DNA of 64,000 nt from NCBI RefSeq assembly GCF_015355625.1, contig NZ_JACLAF010000003.1, positions 246,861 through 310,860 of the forward strand, in the 5' to 3' direction. Made by a program: the position numbers and the translations under genes. Positions 1-8,396 of this stretch are shown here, piece after piece; the first letter of the stretch is position 1; the number at the start of each line of letters is the position of its first letter. The stretch comes from Tamlana sp. I1 (lineage in GTDB: Bacteria > Bacteroidota > Bacteroidia > Flavobacteriales > Flavobacteriaceae). Under the pieces are notes generated by a model. The model worked only from the letters and a program-made list of their open reading frames with translations, was not told the origin of the DNA and did not search any database.

Positions 1-717
1 CCCATTCCAGGTGATGAAGGCGAATTTGTAAATTATAACAATAAGTTTCAGTTTGTGTTTTTAGAATTTTTAGGTCGCGTTTACGGGCAGCTCTATGTTG
101 GCGGACGTATTTTATTTTCACATGCTTACACCACTTTTGATACGAATTTAAAGCCTGATGAAGAAGTGATTCAAATTGGTTTTGGGGTTTCTTCAGAATA
201 CGATATTCGCGATAATCAATTTCAACCTACAAAAGGAATTAATGCAAAGTTAAGCACCAATTCCTTTTTTGAAAGTTTAGGCAGCACCGATACCTACACA
301 AATATAAATTACGAAGTGAATAAATACCTAGACCTAAAAGGCAAAAACACCTTGCTTATTAGGGCTTACGGACAAATAGCGACGGGTAATGTGCCTTTTT
401 CCGGACAAAATGTTGTTGGTCAAGACGATTTAAGAGGATACTCTAATGGGAAACACCGCGCCAACCAAGTCTACGATGCACAAACCGAATACAGGCATTG
501 GTTTAAACCGCGTTGGGGTTATGTGGCATTTGGTGGTGTAGCCACTGCTATTAATGGGCTTAACGATTTAAATTCCGATAATATTTTACCTGCCATTGGG
601 GCTGGAATACGGTATTTAGCCATTCCTAAAGCTAATATTAACGTAGGAATAGATTTGGCTGTTGGTCGCGAAGATTGGGGCGTTTATTTTAGAATAGGAG
701 AAGCCTTTACCAGATAA
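1..717 (+). CDS. Omp85/BamA-type outer-membrane barrel protein, C-terminal part
   Basis: The frame is open from base 1, so the gene begins upstream of the window; the GTG at 55 is only an internal codon. About 238 residues remain and end at the TAA before 718. They are rich in alternating-hydrophobicity beta strands (for example around YVAFGGVATA and YLAIPKANINVGIDLAVG), contain an FDTN/YDIRDNQFQPTKG segment and a GQDDLRGY loop, and end in a strand near the terminus. This matches the C-terminal bacterial surface antigen domain (Omp85 family: BamA, TamA and patatin-associated forms), which forms a 16-stranded barrel. Which Omp85 subtype this is cannot be told without the N-terminal POTRA region. 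An intact stop and no frameshift are seen. Confidence 0.75.
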   Translation, partial: PIPGDEGEFVNYNNKFQFVFLEFLGRVYGQLYVGGRILFSHAYTTFDTNLKPDEEVIQIGFGVSSEYDIRDNQFQPTKGINAKLSTNSFFESLGSTDTYTNINYEVNKYLDLKGKNTLLIRAYGQIATGNVPFSGQNVVGQDDLRGYSNGKHRANQVYDAQTEYRHWFKPRWGYVAFGGVATAINGLNDLNSDNILPAIGAGIRYLAIPKANINVGIDLAVGREDWGVYFRIGEAFTR

Positions 718-810
718 AATTTCACTTATACAGACTTCTTCATAAATTAAAACCTTATATCCCTTTACTTTTTTATCTTCACTTGCTGAATTTTTTTCTA
801 AAATTAGAAT

Positions 811-1578
811 ATGATATACACGGTTTTATTTTTAATCATACTCGCTTTCGTGATTTTCGCTTTACGCGGAACAAAAACGAAAAAACCCGACACTTTTCCT
901 AAAGCATGGAAACCCCTTCTTGAAGAACATGTTGCTTTTTATCGGGAACTCACTCCTGAAAAGCAAACCTTATTTGAAAACAGAATGATGCTTTTTTTAA
1001 AAGAAGTTAATATTGAAGGCGTTCAGTTAGAATTACAAGATTTAGACCGAATATTGGTTGCCGCCAGTTCGGTAATTCCTGTATTTGGTTTTCCAGAATG
1101 GCATTATAATAATTTAAGCGGCGTGATTTTATATCCCGATAATTTTAATGCCGATAACGAATTTGACACCAAACAGCAGGATAGAAATATTATGGGCATG
1201 ATTGGTACTGGCCGTTTAGAAAAACAAATGATCCTTTCTAAAAAAGCCCTTTACCATGGGTTTTCTAACGCAAACGATAAAAGCAACACTGCCATACATG
1301 AATTTGTACATCTAATTGATAAAATGGACGGCGACACCGATGGTGTTCCAGAGTACATCATGCAACACGCTTATAGTATTCCGTGGCTTAATATCATTCA
1401 TAAAGAAATAGAAGCCATTCGTAAAAACAAATCGGATATTAGAAGTTATGGTGGTACAAACCAAGCGGAATTTTTTGCTGTAGCCTCCGAATATTTTTTT
1501 GAAAACCCAAAGCAAATGGAAAAAAAACATCCCGAATTATTCCGCATGTTACAAATGTGTTTTCATACCAAAAATTGA
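811..1578 (+). CDS. MtfA-like zinc peptidase (M90 family)
   Basis: A 255-residue protein with one N-terminal membrane segment (about residues 2-19, IYTVLFLIILAFVIFAL). The zinc motif HEFVHLIDKMDGD lies near residue 163 and fits the HExxHxxD pattern of MtfA, the peptidase that in E. coli binds the Mlc repressor. A downstream AEFFAVASEYFFENP segment carries the further conserved glutamate of the family. The length is close to that of MtfA (about 265). The ATG at 811 is preceded by an A-rich stretch and gives a clean membrane anchor. No Mlc homologue is visible here, so the regulatory role known from enterobacteria should not be assumed; a membrane-tethered aminopeptidase is the safer reading. 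Confidence 0.8.
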   Translation: MIYTVLFLIILAFVIFALRGTKTKKPDTFPKAWKPLLEEHVAFYRELTPEKQTLFENRMMLFLKEVNIEGVQLELQDLDRILVAASSVIPVFGFPEWHYNNLSGVILYPDNFNADNEFDTKQQDRNIMGMIGTGRLEKQMILSKKALYHGFSNANDKSNTAIHEFVHLIDKMDGDTDGVPEYIMQHAYSIPWLNIIHKEIEAIRKNKSDIRSYGGTNQAEFFAVASEYFFENPKQMEKKHPELFRMLQMCFHTKN

Positions 1579-1610
1579 GGATGTGAGATTGAAGAGACGT
1601 AACCTCCACT

Positions 1611-1636
1611 CCCGCTAAGCTTTGCTTAGTGGCGGG
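1611..1636. repeat. Short intergenic palindrome
   Basis: The sequence CCCGCTAAGC, a TTT loop and GCTTAGTGGCGGG form a bulged hairpin just downstream of the MtfA-like gene. No T-run follows, so it looks like a small dispersed intergenic palindrome rather than a classical terminator. The rest of the gap to 1867 holds no clear gene; about 29 in-frame codons at 1780-1866 read like a protein end but have no start. Confidence 0.5.
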
Positions 1637-1867
1637 AATAAAATCAGGCTAGTATTAATATCTTCTCTTAAAGGCACCAAGAGCGTTTGGCAGTAGCAGA
1701 AATACAAAACAGAAGCTAACTACTCAAGTTATAACTTTTTCACAAGCAAGTACCATTTAAGCAGCTTCAAAAAAATTAACAAATAACAAAAGCCGATGCC
1801 GACGCGTTACGCATTCAACTACGAAATACAATTAATGCCCCTTTGCATGAAAAGTATGGGGTATAAA

Positions 1868-3247
1868 TTACCTTTCGTAAATACGATAATCTTGTAAAAT
1901 GGTTTTAGCTTCTTTTGATTTCAAAGTGATTTCACTCAAACTTAAATCTTCAATATCCACTGAAATATCAAAATAAACAGCGTCTTTATATATTTCAGTA
2001 AAGGTATTATACGCATTAAATAATGCTTTTTTATCGAAGGCAATAGCTATCCTACGTCTTTCATCCTTATCATTTAACAATTTTATTTCAATATAACTAG
2101 GCAAAGGTTTGGTGCTAATTACTTTTAAGGAATCTACTTGTCTGGTATACTGATTCAAATAGAAATCGATGATTTTAATTTCCTGTAGCTCGTTAATTTC
2201 ATTTGGTTTTTCATTGATTTCAATAGTCATTCCATAGGGATACACACGTCTAAAACTTAAAATTTCTTCGGGCGTTAATAAGGTTCGTGTATTAGCTTCA
2301 AGCTCAGCAAAATCTCTTTTTAAGTTTTCTTTATGTTCCTCAGGTTTCCCAATAGGCGTAAAAAGTTCCCAAATAGCCTCTTGGCTTTGCCCTTCAACAT
2401 CGGTAAAAGCCACATCATAATAAGGTGCTATGTGGCTATAATTACTATAACTGTGCTTTAATAAATCCACATGTCCATTAGGTAAAATGTTAATCAGCAT
2501 ATCACTAATTAGCATTTGCCCTTCATAAGTTTTACTTACCTTTAACTTCTTCTGATCTAAAGGAAAAACATCTTTATAAAAACGATGTTCTAAAACCGAA
2601 TACCAAGACAATTCAAAAGCATTAAAAGTTATAGGAATTAATGTAGCTGCTAGTTTCCTATAATATCTTTGACTTTGCATGTCTTCATTTTCGTAATTCA
2701 ACCCTTCAATTCTAGATAATTCACGATCGGTTTCTAGAAATCGAGAATATGGAATCGATGATTGATTTGTTTCAGAATTAAAAAACCTCAGCTGGTCTAT
2801 TTGTATTGGAAAATCTATAGGATGCGCAATAATAACCTCCGTTTTATAATTTTTTACTTTGGTAGTATAGGCACTATAAGTTTCTCTTGCCAATAAAAAT
2901 GAAGGATAGCCTACCAAAATTAAAGTACAAACAAGCCATTTTAATTTATAGCCCGCTACCCCATGTGCCATTTGACTAAAGCAAAAAGCACCATAACCAA
3001 TAAAAGCATATAATGCAGCAAAACTTAAAAAAAGGAGAAGTATTTCTACGTTAAAAGTCGTAGGCGAACTACTGTTTGCAAAAGATTTGCCTAATGCCAT
3101 ACCGTACATTAATACAAAGCAACTAAACGCTGTTAAAATTATCCACGTTATAATTAAAGCTGTTTTCCCTCCAAAATAAGCCGCAGGAGTTAATAACAAA
3201 AGTCCTATAACCATCATAATTAATAGAACACTAAGGTAATCGGACAT
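1868..3247 (-). CDS. Hypothetical membrane protein, 459 aa
   Basis: Not recognised as a named family. The N-terminal ~125 residues hold about four hydrophobic helices (near 5-27, 31-53, 68-92 and 104-122); the remaining ~330 residues are polar, mixed alpha/beta and without obvious repeats or catalytic motifs. A soluble domain anchored by an N-terminal helical bundle is the likely build. It is transcribed alone, leftward, and divergently from the DUF2490 gene, with about 200 bp between them. Start at 3247 (MSDYLSV) leads directly into the first helix. Function unknown. Confidence 0.7.
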   Translation of the reverse strand: MSDYLSVLLIMMVIGLLLLTPAAYFGGKTALIITWIILTAFSCFVLMYGMALGKSFANSSSPTTFNVEILLLFLSFAALYAFIGYGAFCFSQMAHGVAGYKLKWLVCTLILVGYPSFLLARETYSAYTTKVKNYKTEVIIAHPIDFPIQIDQLRFFNSETNQSSIPYSRFLETDRELSRIEGLNYENEDMQSQRYYRKLAATLIPITFNAFELSWYSVLEHRFYKDVFPLDQKKLKVSKTYEGQMLISDMLINILPNGHVDLLKHSYSNYSHIAPYYDVAFTDVEGQSQEAIWELFTPIGKPEEHKENLKRDFAELEANTRTLLTPEEILSFRRVYPYGMTIEINEKPNEINELQEIKIIDFYLNQYTRQVDSLKVISTKPLPSYIEIKLLNDKDERRRIAIAFDKKALFNAYNTFTEIYKDAVYFDISVDIEDLSLSEITLKSKEAKTILQDYRIYER

Positions 3248-3446
3248 ATAAAGTAGGGTAAATATTAGGGGTTCATTCTATTCAAAAAAAAGCACAAAAA
3301 AATACTTGTTGAATAATTGAACCTAATTCACACAATAATGATGTATGAAAAGGGTTGTTTATAATTTATAAGTCAAAGTTAGTAATCATCCTACAATAAA
3401 CCGGATTTTAAAAGGATAATTCTATTTTTACAAAAAATGATACAAA

Positions 3447-4145
3447 ATGAAAAAGAACCAATTTTTAATACTCATCACAATTTTATTTTTAACTCCAAAA
3501 ATTGGAAACGCACAAATTAACGAAAGGAGTCTTGGCGCATGGTACATGTATTTCTTCGATACCACATTTAAAGATAGTTCCTGGGGTGCTCAAGGCGACA
3601 TACAATACCGAAATTGGAACATGGGTGGCGACCTAGAGCAACTTCTAATACGAGGCGGTTTAACCTATAAACCCAAACAAGCCGACATAAAATTCACGCT
3701 GGGTTATGCCCATATTACCACAGGCACTTTTGGTGACGACAATGCTACAAACGCCGAAAGCAGAATTTACCAAGAAGCCCTTTTCCCTGTAAAATTTGGA
3801 AAACGCTTTTATACCAATCACAGGTTTCGTTTCGAGCAACGCTTTGTTGAACACCAAGATTTTAGAACACGCTACCGTTATAACCTCTTTTTAAACATTC
3901 CTTTAAATAAAGTTAATTTTGAAAAAAACACCTTTTATTTGGCTTTTTACAATGAAATTTTCATCAACGGACAACGCAACATTGGTCACGGTATAGATGT
4001 TGAAATTTTTGATAGAAATCGTTTTTATTCCGCTGTAGGCTATATGATAAAAGACAACCTCAAGGTGCAACTTGGTATTATGAACCAAACTACAAACAAT
4101 TGGAATAAAAATCAGATACAATTAAGCCTTCATCATAAAATTTAG
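3447..4145 (+). CDS. DUF2490 family outer-membrane protein
   Basis: A 232-residue protein with a clear signal peptide (MKKNQFLILITILFLTPKIG, cleavage near NAQ-IN). The mature part is a series of amphipathic beta strands with many aromatic residues (LGAWYMYF, GDIQYRNW, RFRFEQRF, RYRYNLFLNIPL, KNTFYLAFYNEIF), ending in a strand rich in polar/aromatic alternation. This is the pattern of DUF2490, a small outer-membrane beta-barrel family common in Bacteroidota. Substrate and role are unknown. ATG at 3447 was chosen because the signal peptide starts there. Confidence 0.75.
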   Translation: MKKNQFLILITILFLTPKIGNAQINERSLGAWYMYFFDTTFKDSSWGAQGDIQYRNWNMGGDLEQLLIRGGLTYKPKQADIKFTLGYAHITTGTFGDDNATNAESRIYQEALFPVKFGKRFYTNHRFRFEQRFVEHQDFRTRYRYNLFLNIPLNKVNFEKNTFYLAFYNEIFINGQRNIGHGIDVEIFDRNRFYSAVGYMIKDNLKVQLGIMNQTTNNWNKNQIQLSLHHKI

Positions 4146-4219
4146 GGATTTTTAAGAATCCATTCTCGTTTGAAACGTGTTTTTATTAAATGGAATTGTT
4201 TTTAGGTTAATGAAGTAAA

Positions 4220-4555
4220 ATGAACTACAACAACAAAATTTTTAAACCCATAAAAAATTCTGAAAATGGCGAAACCACTGAAGATACCATCTTTAAATAT
4301 AAGCAAGAAGGCAACCTATTAACTTCAGAATATCATGGCGGAAACATTAAAAAAGGACATTTAATCGGTTTAGTACAGGAAAATGGCGCTATTGAAATGC
4401 GTTACCATCAAATAAACCAAAAAGGGGAATTCAAGACAGGGATGTGCACATCGCAACCTGAAATTATGAAAAATGGTAAAATACGGCTTCATGAAACTTG
4501 GCAATGGACTTCGGGCGACCACTCGAAAGGCACATCAATTTTAGAGGAAGTTTAA
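4220..4555 (+). CDS. Small beta-rich protein of unknown function, 111 aa
   Basis: The product has no signal peptide or membrane segment. It consists of short strand-turn units (IFKYKQEGNLLTSEY, GHLIGLVQENGAIEMRYHQ, GKIRLHETWQW), similar to the small single-domain proteins that public annotations of Bacteroidota often label 'n-acetylglutamate synthase' without biochemical support. That label is not adopted, since no acetyltransferase motif is visible. It lies 74 bp downstream of the DUF2490 gene on the same strand and may be co-transcribed. Confidence 0.6.
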   Translation: MNYNNKIFKPIKNSENGETTEDTIFKYKQEGNLLTSEYHGGNIKKGHLIGLVQENGAIEMRYHQINQKGEFKTGMCTSQPEIMKNGKIRLHETWQWTSGDHSKGTSILEEV

Positions 4556-5012
4556 AAATACCGATATCAGGCTTCATAAAATATCATTAATTAAAACGTG
4601 AATAAATATCTCCTTTAGGGGATTATAGGGGTGTCCGCTCTGTAACTACCACTAGTCATCTTCAATGAAATATATTTTTGCCAATAATCCTTTTCAAAAG
4701 AATCCAAAACAAAAAAACAAAATCAAGTTAAGTCGCTTGGTTATTTTTTTGAGAATGATTCTACATGACTTGAAAATTTATAAATGATTATAGCATTTCA
4801 TAAACTCAGTTCAAAAAATAAAATAGCCCAACCTTTTTCTCTAAATTATTCGCAATAAAATTCCTGCATTTTCAAAGGTTTTAGGAATTAATAAATTAAG
4901 ACCCTCATTATTTGAGTATTACACAGCATATCTAATTATTTTTTAATGAAAACCGATATGAATCCGAAGTTAATTTTATTAAATTCGTTTACTAATTCTA
5001 ATACCAACATAT
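4556..5012. other. Intergenic region with one dispersed-repeat copy
   Basis: The 457-bp gap holds no supportable ORF. At 4611-4634 lies a G-rich segment that is, on the opposite strand, almost identical (23 of 24 bases) to 13505-13528. The rest is AT-rich and presumably carries the alpha-glucosidase promoter, though no convincing TAnnTTTG box close to its start was seen. Confidence 0.6.
4611..4634 (-). repeat. Dispersed C-rich intergenic repeat, copy 1
   Basis: Read on the minus strand, this begins ACACCCCTATAATCCCC and matches 13505-13528 with one mismatch in 24. Related CCCCT/AGGGG elements flank the thiS-thiC gap at 23421-23444 and 23477-23500. Copies occur only between genes. Confidence 0.65.
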
Positions 5013-7418
5013 ATGATTTTAAACACCGAATTAGAATATAAAGGAAACCTATTTCCTTCCCAAATAGTAAAATATGAAAAGAACCTAAACGTTCTTTCTT
5101 TTACCACTCAAAACGGCGTTGTTTTGCAAGTTACCGTGCGTAGAGATAGTGTTTTACGTTTTAGATTTACAACAACAGGTATTTTTGAAAAAGATTTCTC
5201 TTATGCCATTACAAAATATGCAAGCAGAGGGTATAATCACCTTGAAGTTACCGAAACCGATAATCATTTCATTATAACCACCGCAAAACTTATTTGTAAC
5301 ATTTCAAAGTTAGACTTACGCACATCGATATATGATGCCAAGGATAATTCATTGATTTGTGAAGATGAATTAGGTTTTCATTGGGAAGAAAGTTACGAGT
5401 TTGGAAGCGATATTGTAAAAATGTCGAAAACCGCTCAGCCCGGAGAAAGTTACTATGGTTTAGGCGATAAACCTGTAGACAACAACTTAAAAGGCAAACG
5501 TTTTGAAAACTGGGTGACCGATTCTTATGCCTATGGTCGCGATACCGACCCGATTTATAAAGCTATTCCGTTTTATACGGCCTTGCACAACAAAAAATCC
5601 TACGGTATCTTTTTTGATAATACGTTTAGATCCTTTTTCGATTTTTGCCAAGAGCGCAGAAACATTACTAGTTTTTGGGCACAAGGTGGCGAAATGAACT
5701 ATTATTTCATTTACGGCCCCGATATGTCTGATGTGGTTGTAAACTACACCGATTTAACAGGAAAACCGCACGAAATGCCAGCGCTTTGGACTTTAGGGTA
5801 CCACCAATGTAAATGGAGTTATTATCCAGAATCAAACGTTAAAGAAATTACCGCAAAGTTTAGAGAATTACAAATTCCTTGTGATGCTATTTATTTAGAC
5901 ATCGATTATATGGAAGGCTTTAGATGCTTTACTTGGAGTGAAGAGCATTTTCCAGATCCTAAACGCATGGTGAAAGAACTGGCAGACGATGGTTTTAAAA
6001 CGATTGTTATTATAGATCCAGGAATAAAAATAGACATGGATTATTCGGTGTTTAAAGAAGGGCTTGATAAAGATTACTTCTGTAAACGTGCCGATGGCCC
6101 TTATATGAAAGGAAAAGTATGGCCTGGAGAGTGTTACTTCCCTGATTTTACAAAACCAGAAGTAAGAGAATGGTGGTCTAATTTATTTAAAGAACTTGTT
6201 GAAGACATAGGCGTAAAAGGCGTTTGGAACGATATGAACGAACCTGCAGTAATGGACGTTCCTGGAAAAACATTCCCTAACGATGTACGTCATGATTACG
6301 ATGGTAACCACTGTAGCCACCGTAAAGCTCATAACGTTTACGGCATGCAAATGGCGCGCGCCACTTACCAAGGTTTAAAGAAATTTTCGTACCCTAAACG
6401 CCCTTTTGTAATTACAAGAGCTGCCTATTCGGGTACCCAACGTTATACCTCTAGCTGGACAGGCGATAATGTGGCCACTTGGGATCACCTAAACATTGCT
6501 AATTTACAAGCACAACGCATGTGTATGTCTGGATTCTCGTTTATAGGATCGGATATTGGCGGATTTGCAGAACAACCAAACGGCGAATTGTACGCTCGTT
6601 GGATTCAGTTAGGTATTTTCCACCCGTTTTGTAGAACGCACTCTTCTGGAGACCACGGCGATCAAGAACCATGGGCTTTTGGAGATACGATTACCAATGT
6701 GGTTAGAAAATTTATCGAATTAAGATACCAACTTCTACCGTATTTATACACCGCTTTTTGGAGGTATGCTGAAGAAGGCATTCCAATCTTAAAATCGTTG
6801 GTGCTTTACGATCAAGAAGATGCCCAAACCCATTATAGAAATGATGAGTTTATTTTTGGTGAAAAAATATTAGCATGCCCCGTTACAGGCCCTAACCAAA
6901 AAGGAAGACGCATGTACATTCCTAGAGGGAAATGGTACAATTTCTGGACCGATGAGATGGTAAGTGGCGGACAAGAAATTTGGGTAGATGCCGATTTAGA
7001 CAGCATGCCAATTTTTGTAAAAGAAGGCGCTATTATACCTAAATATCCAATCCAACAATATGTTGGCGAGAAGGTTGTTGAAGAATTAACGCTAGACATG
7101 TATTACAAATCTGGTAGTGATACTTCGCAAGTTTATGAAGATGCCACCGATGGTTACGACTATATTAAAGGCCGTTACAGCTTAAGAAACTTTAAATTTG
7201 AAGGCAAAGCAAACGAAGTTATTATACAACAACATAAATCTGGAAAGTTTATAACCTCGTATAAAACCTTTAGAATTAATTTCCACGGGTTACCATTCGA
7301 GATTAAAGAAATTGAAATAGATAACGTTATTATTCCTTTCGAAGAACTAAGATTTAAAGGTGGTACAAGCTTAAAACTTACCAAAGAATTTACAGAGCTT
7401 CATATTATTGGTGAATAA
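5013..7418 (+). CDS. Alpha-glucosidase, glycoside hydrolase family 31
   Basis: An 801-residue GH31 enzyme that would release glucose from the non-reducing ends of alpha-glucans or alpha-glucosides by a retaining mechanism. Domain order: N-terminal beta-sandwich (about 1-240), TIM barrel (about 250-610) and C-terminal beta domains. The signature WNDMNEP carries the nucleophile Asp near residue 407, and the acid/base Asp lies near residue 485 in SSWTGDN. Further family marks are DIDYMEG, HPFCRTHSSGDHG and RYQLLPYLYT. There is no signal peptide, so a cytoplasmic enzyme acting on imported maltodextrins is likely. It stands alone, with no susCD pair nearby, and ends before a strong terminator. Confidence 0.93.
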   Translation: MILNTELEYKGNLFPSQIVKYEKNLNVLSFTTQNGVVLQVTVRRDSVLRFRFTTTGIFEKDFSYAITKYASRGYNHLEVTETDNHFIITTAKLICNISKLDLRTSIYDAKDNSLICEDELGFHWEESYEFGSDIVKMSKTAQPGESYYGLGDKPVDNNLKGKRFENWVTDSYAYGRDTDPIYKAIPFYTALHNKKSYGIFFDNTFRSFFDFCQERRNITSFWAQGGEMNYYFIYGPDMSDVVVNYTDLTGKPHEMPALWTLGYHQCKWSYYPESNVKEITAKFRELQIPCDAIYLDIDYMEGFRCFTWSEEHFPDPKRMVKELADDGFKTIVIIDPGIKIDMDYSVFKEGLDKDYFCKRADGPYMKGKVWPGECYFPDFTKPEVREWWSNLFKELVEDIGVKGVWNDMNEPAVMDVPGKTFPNDVRHDYDGNHCSHRKAHNVYGMQMARATYQGLKKFSYPKRPFVITRAAYSGTQRYTSSWTGDNVATWDHLNIANLQAQRMCMSGFSFIGSDIGGFAEQPNGELYARWIQLGIFHPFCRTHSSGDHGDQEPWAFGDTITNVVRKFIELRYQLLPYLYTAFWRYAEEGIPILKSLVLYDQEDAQTHYRNDEFIFGEKILACPVTGPNQKGRRMYIPRGKWYNFWTDEMVSGGQEIWVDADLDSMPIFVKEGAIIPKYPIQQYVGEKVVEELTLDMYYKSGSDTSQVYEDATDGYDYIKGRYSLRNFKFEGKANEVIIQQHKSGKFITSYKTFRINFHGLPFEIKEIEIDNVIIPFEELRFKGGTSLKLTKEFTELHIIGE

Positions 7419-7443
7419 TTAACACCGATTTTAAAACATCATT

Positions 7444-7479
7444 AAAGCCTTCATTTAATTTAAAATGAAGGCTTTTTTA
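7444..7479 (+). terminator. Intrinsic terminator after the alpha-glucosidase gene
   Basis: AAGCCTTCATTT, a short AT loop and AAATGAAGGCTT form a 12-bp stem followed by a T-run, 26 bp past the GH31 stop. Confidence 0.85.
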
Positions 7480-7687
7480 TTTCAGATGAAGATTTATATT
7501 TCGCAGAGGACTCGCGTTGTTTTTCAGTCACGGATTTCACTGAATTTCACAGATAAATTTGATTGGAAACAATTCGTAAAAATCTGGGAAATCTATGTCG
7601 ATACTTTTTATATTTAACTGACGGTTAACTTACACGCTATTCATCTTTGTGAGAAATCCCAAGGAATCGTGAAACAATCAAATTTTA

Positions 7688-8368
7688 ATGAATTTAGAAG
7701 CGCATTATAATAAACTTTACAAGGCATCTAAAAGCCAAATTTTAGCCGATGCTTATGAAATTGACCCCTTAATAGACTCAAAAACAGATAATAGGTTCGG
7801 CATCACACTTTTAATAAGACCTTCTGAGGCTGTTAAAAAAAATATTCAAAAATGTATTGACGAGCTTAAACACAGAGAACCGAATCAATATTACTATCCG
7901 AATTCGGACATTCACATTACCATCATGTCCATTATTTCATGTTATAACGGATTTAATCTTTCTAAAATAGACCTTTCAAAATACATAGAAATTATTCAAA
8001 ACTGCTTAACAAACACAAAGGAAGTTCGCATTCAATTTAAAGGTTTAACAGCTTCAAATTCGTGTATTATGTTACAGGGTTACATGTCGGACTCAACCAT
8101 AAATGACATACGAGATCGTTTAAGAATCGCATTTAAAAACTCAAATCTAGAACAAAGCCTAGACAAACGCTACGCCATACAAACAGCACATGCAACCATT
8201 GTACGTTTTAAATCAGTATTGAACAATAAAGTTGAATTTTTAAAAACCGTTGAGACCTATAAGAATTTCGATTTTGGAACCTTTAAAGTTGAAAATTTTG
8301 AACTCGTTTACAACGATTGGTATCAGCGCCAAAAGTTTGTAAAAAAGCTACACGTTTTTAAGGTTTAA
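7688..8368 (+). CDS. 2H phosphoesterase superfamily protein (2'-5' RNA ligase-like)
   Basis: The 226-residue protein carries two HxTx motifs about 100 residues apart: HITI (in DIHITIMS, near residue 77) and HATI (in TAHATIVRF, near residue 162). Two such motifs define the 2H phosphoesterases, which act on 2',3'-cyclic or 2'-5' phosphodiester ends of RNA or nucleotides. Length and spacing fit the LigT/2H group. It has no signal peptide. The ATG at 7688 begins a compact N-terminal helix. It is convergent with the antiporter gene. The exact substrate cannot be inferred. Confidence 0.8.
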   Translation: MNLEAHYNKLYKASKSQILADAYEIDPLIDSKTDNRFGITLLIRPSEAVKKNIQKCIDELKHREPNQYYYPNSDIHITIMSIISCYNGFNLSKIDLSKYIEIIQNCLTNTKEVRIQFKGLTASNSCIMLQGYMSDSTINDIRDRLRIAFKNSNLEQSLDKRYAIQTAHATIVRFKSVLNNKVEFLKTVETYKNFDFGTFKVENFELVYNDWYQRQKFVKKLHVFKV

Positions 8369-8396
8369 AATGAAGTTTATACCAATTATTAAAAAC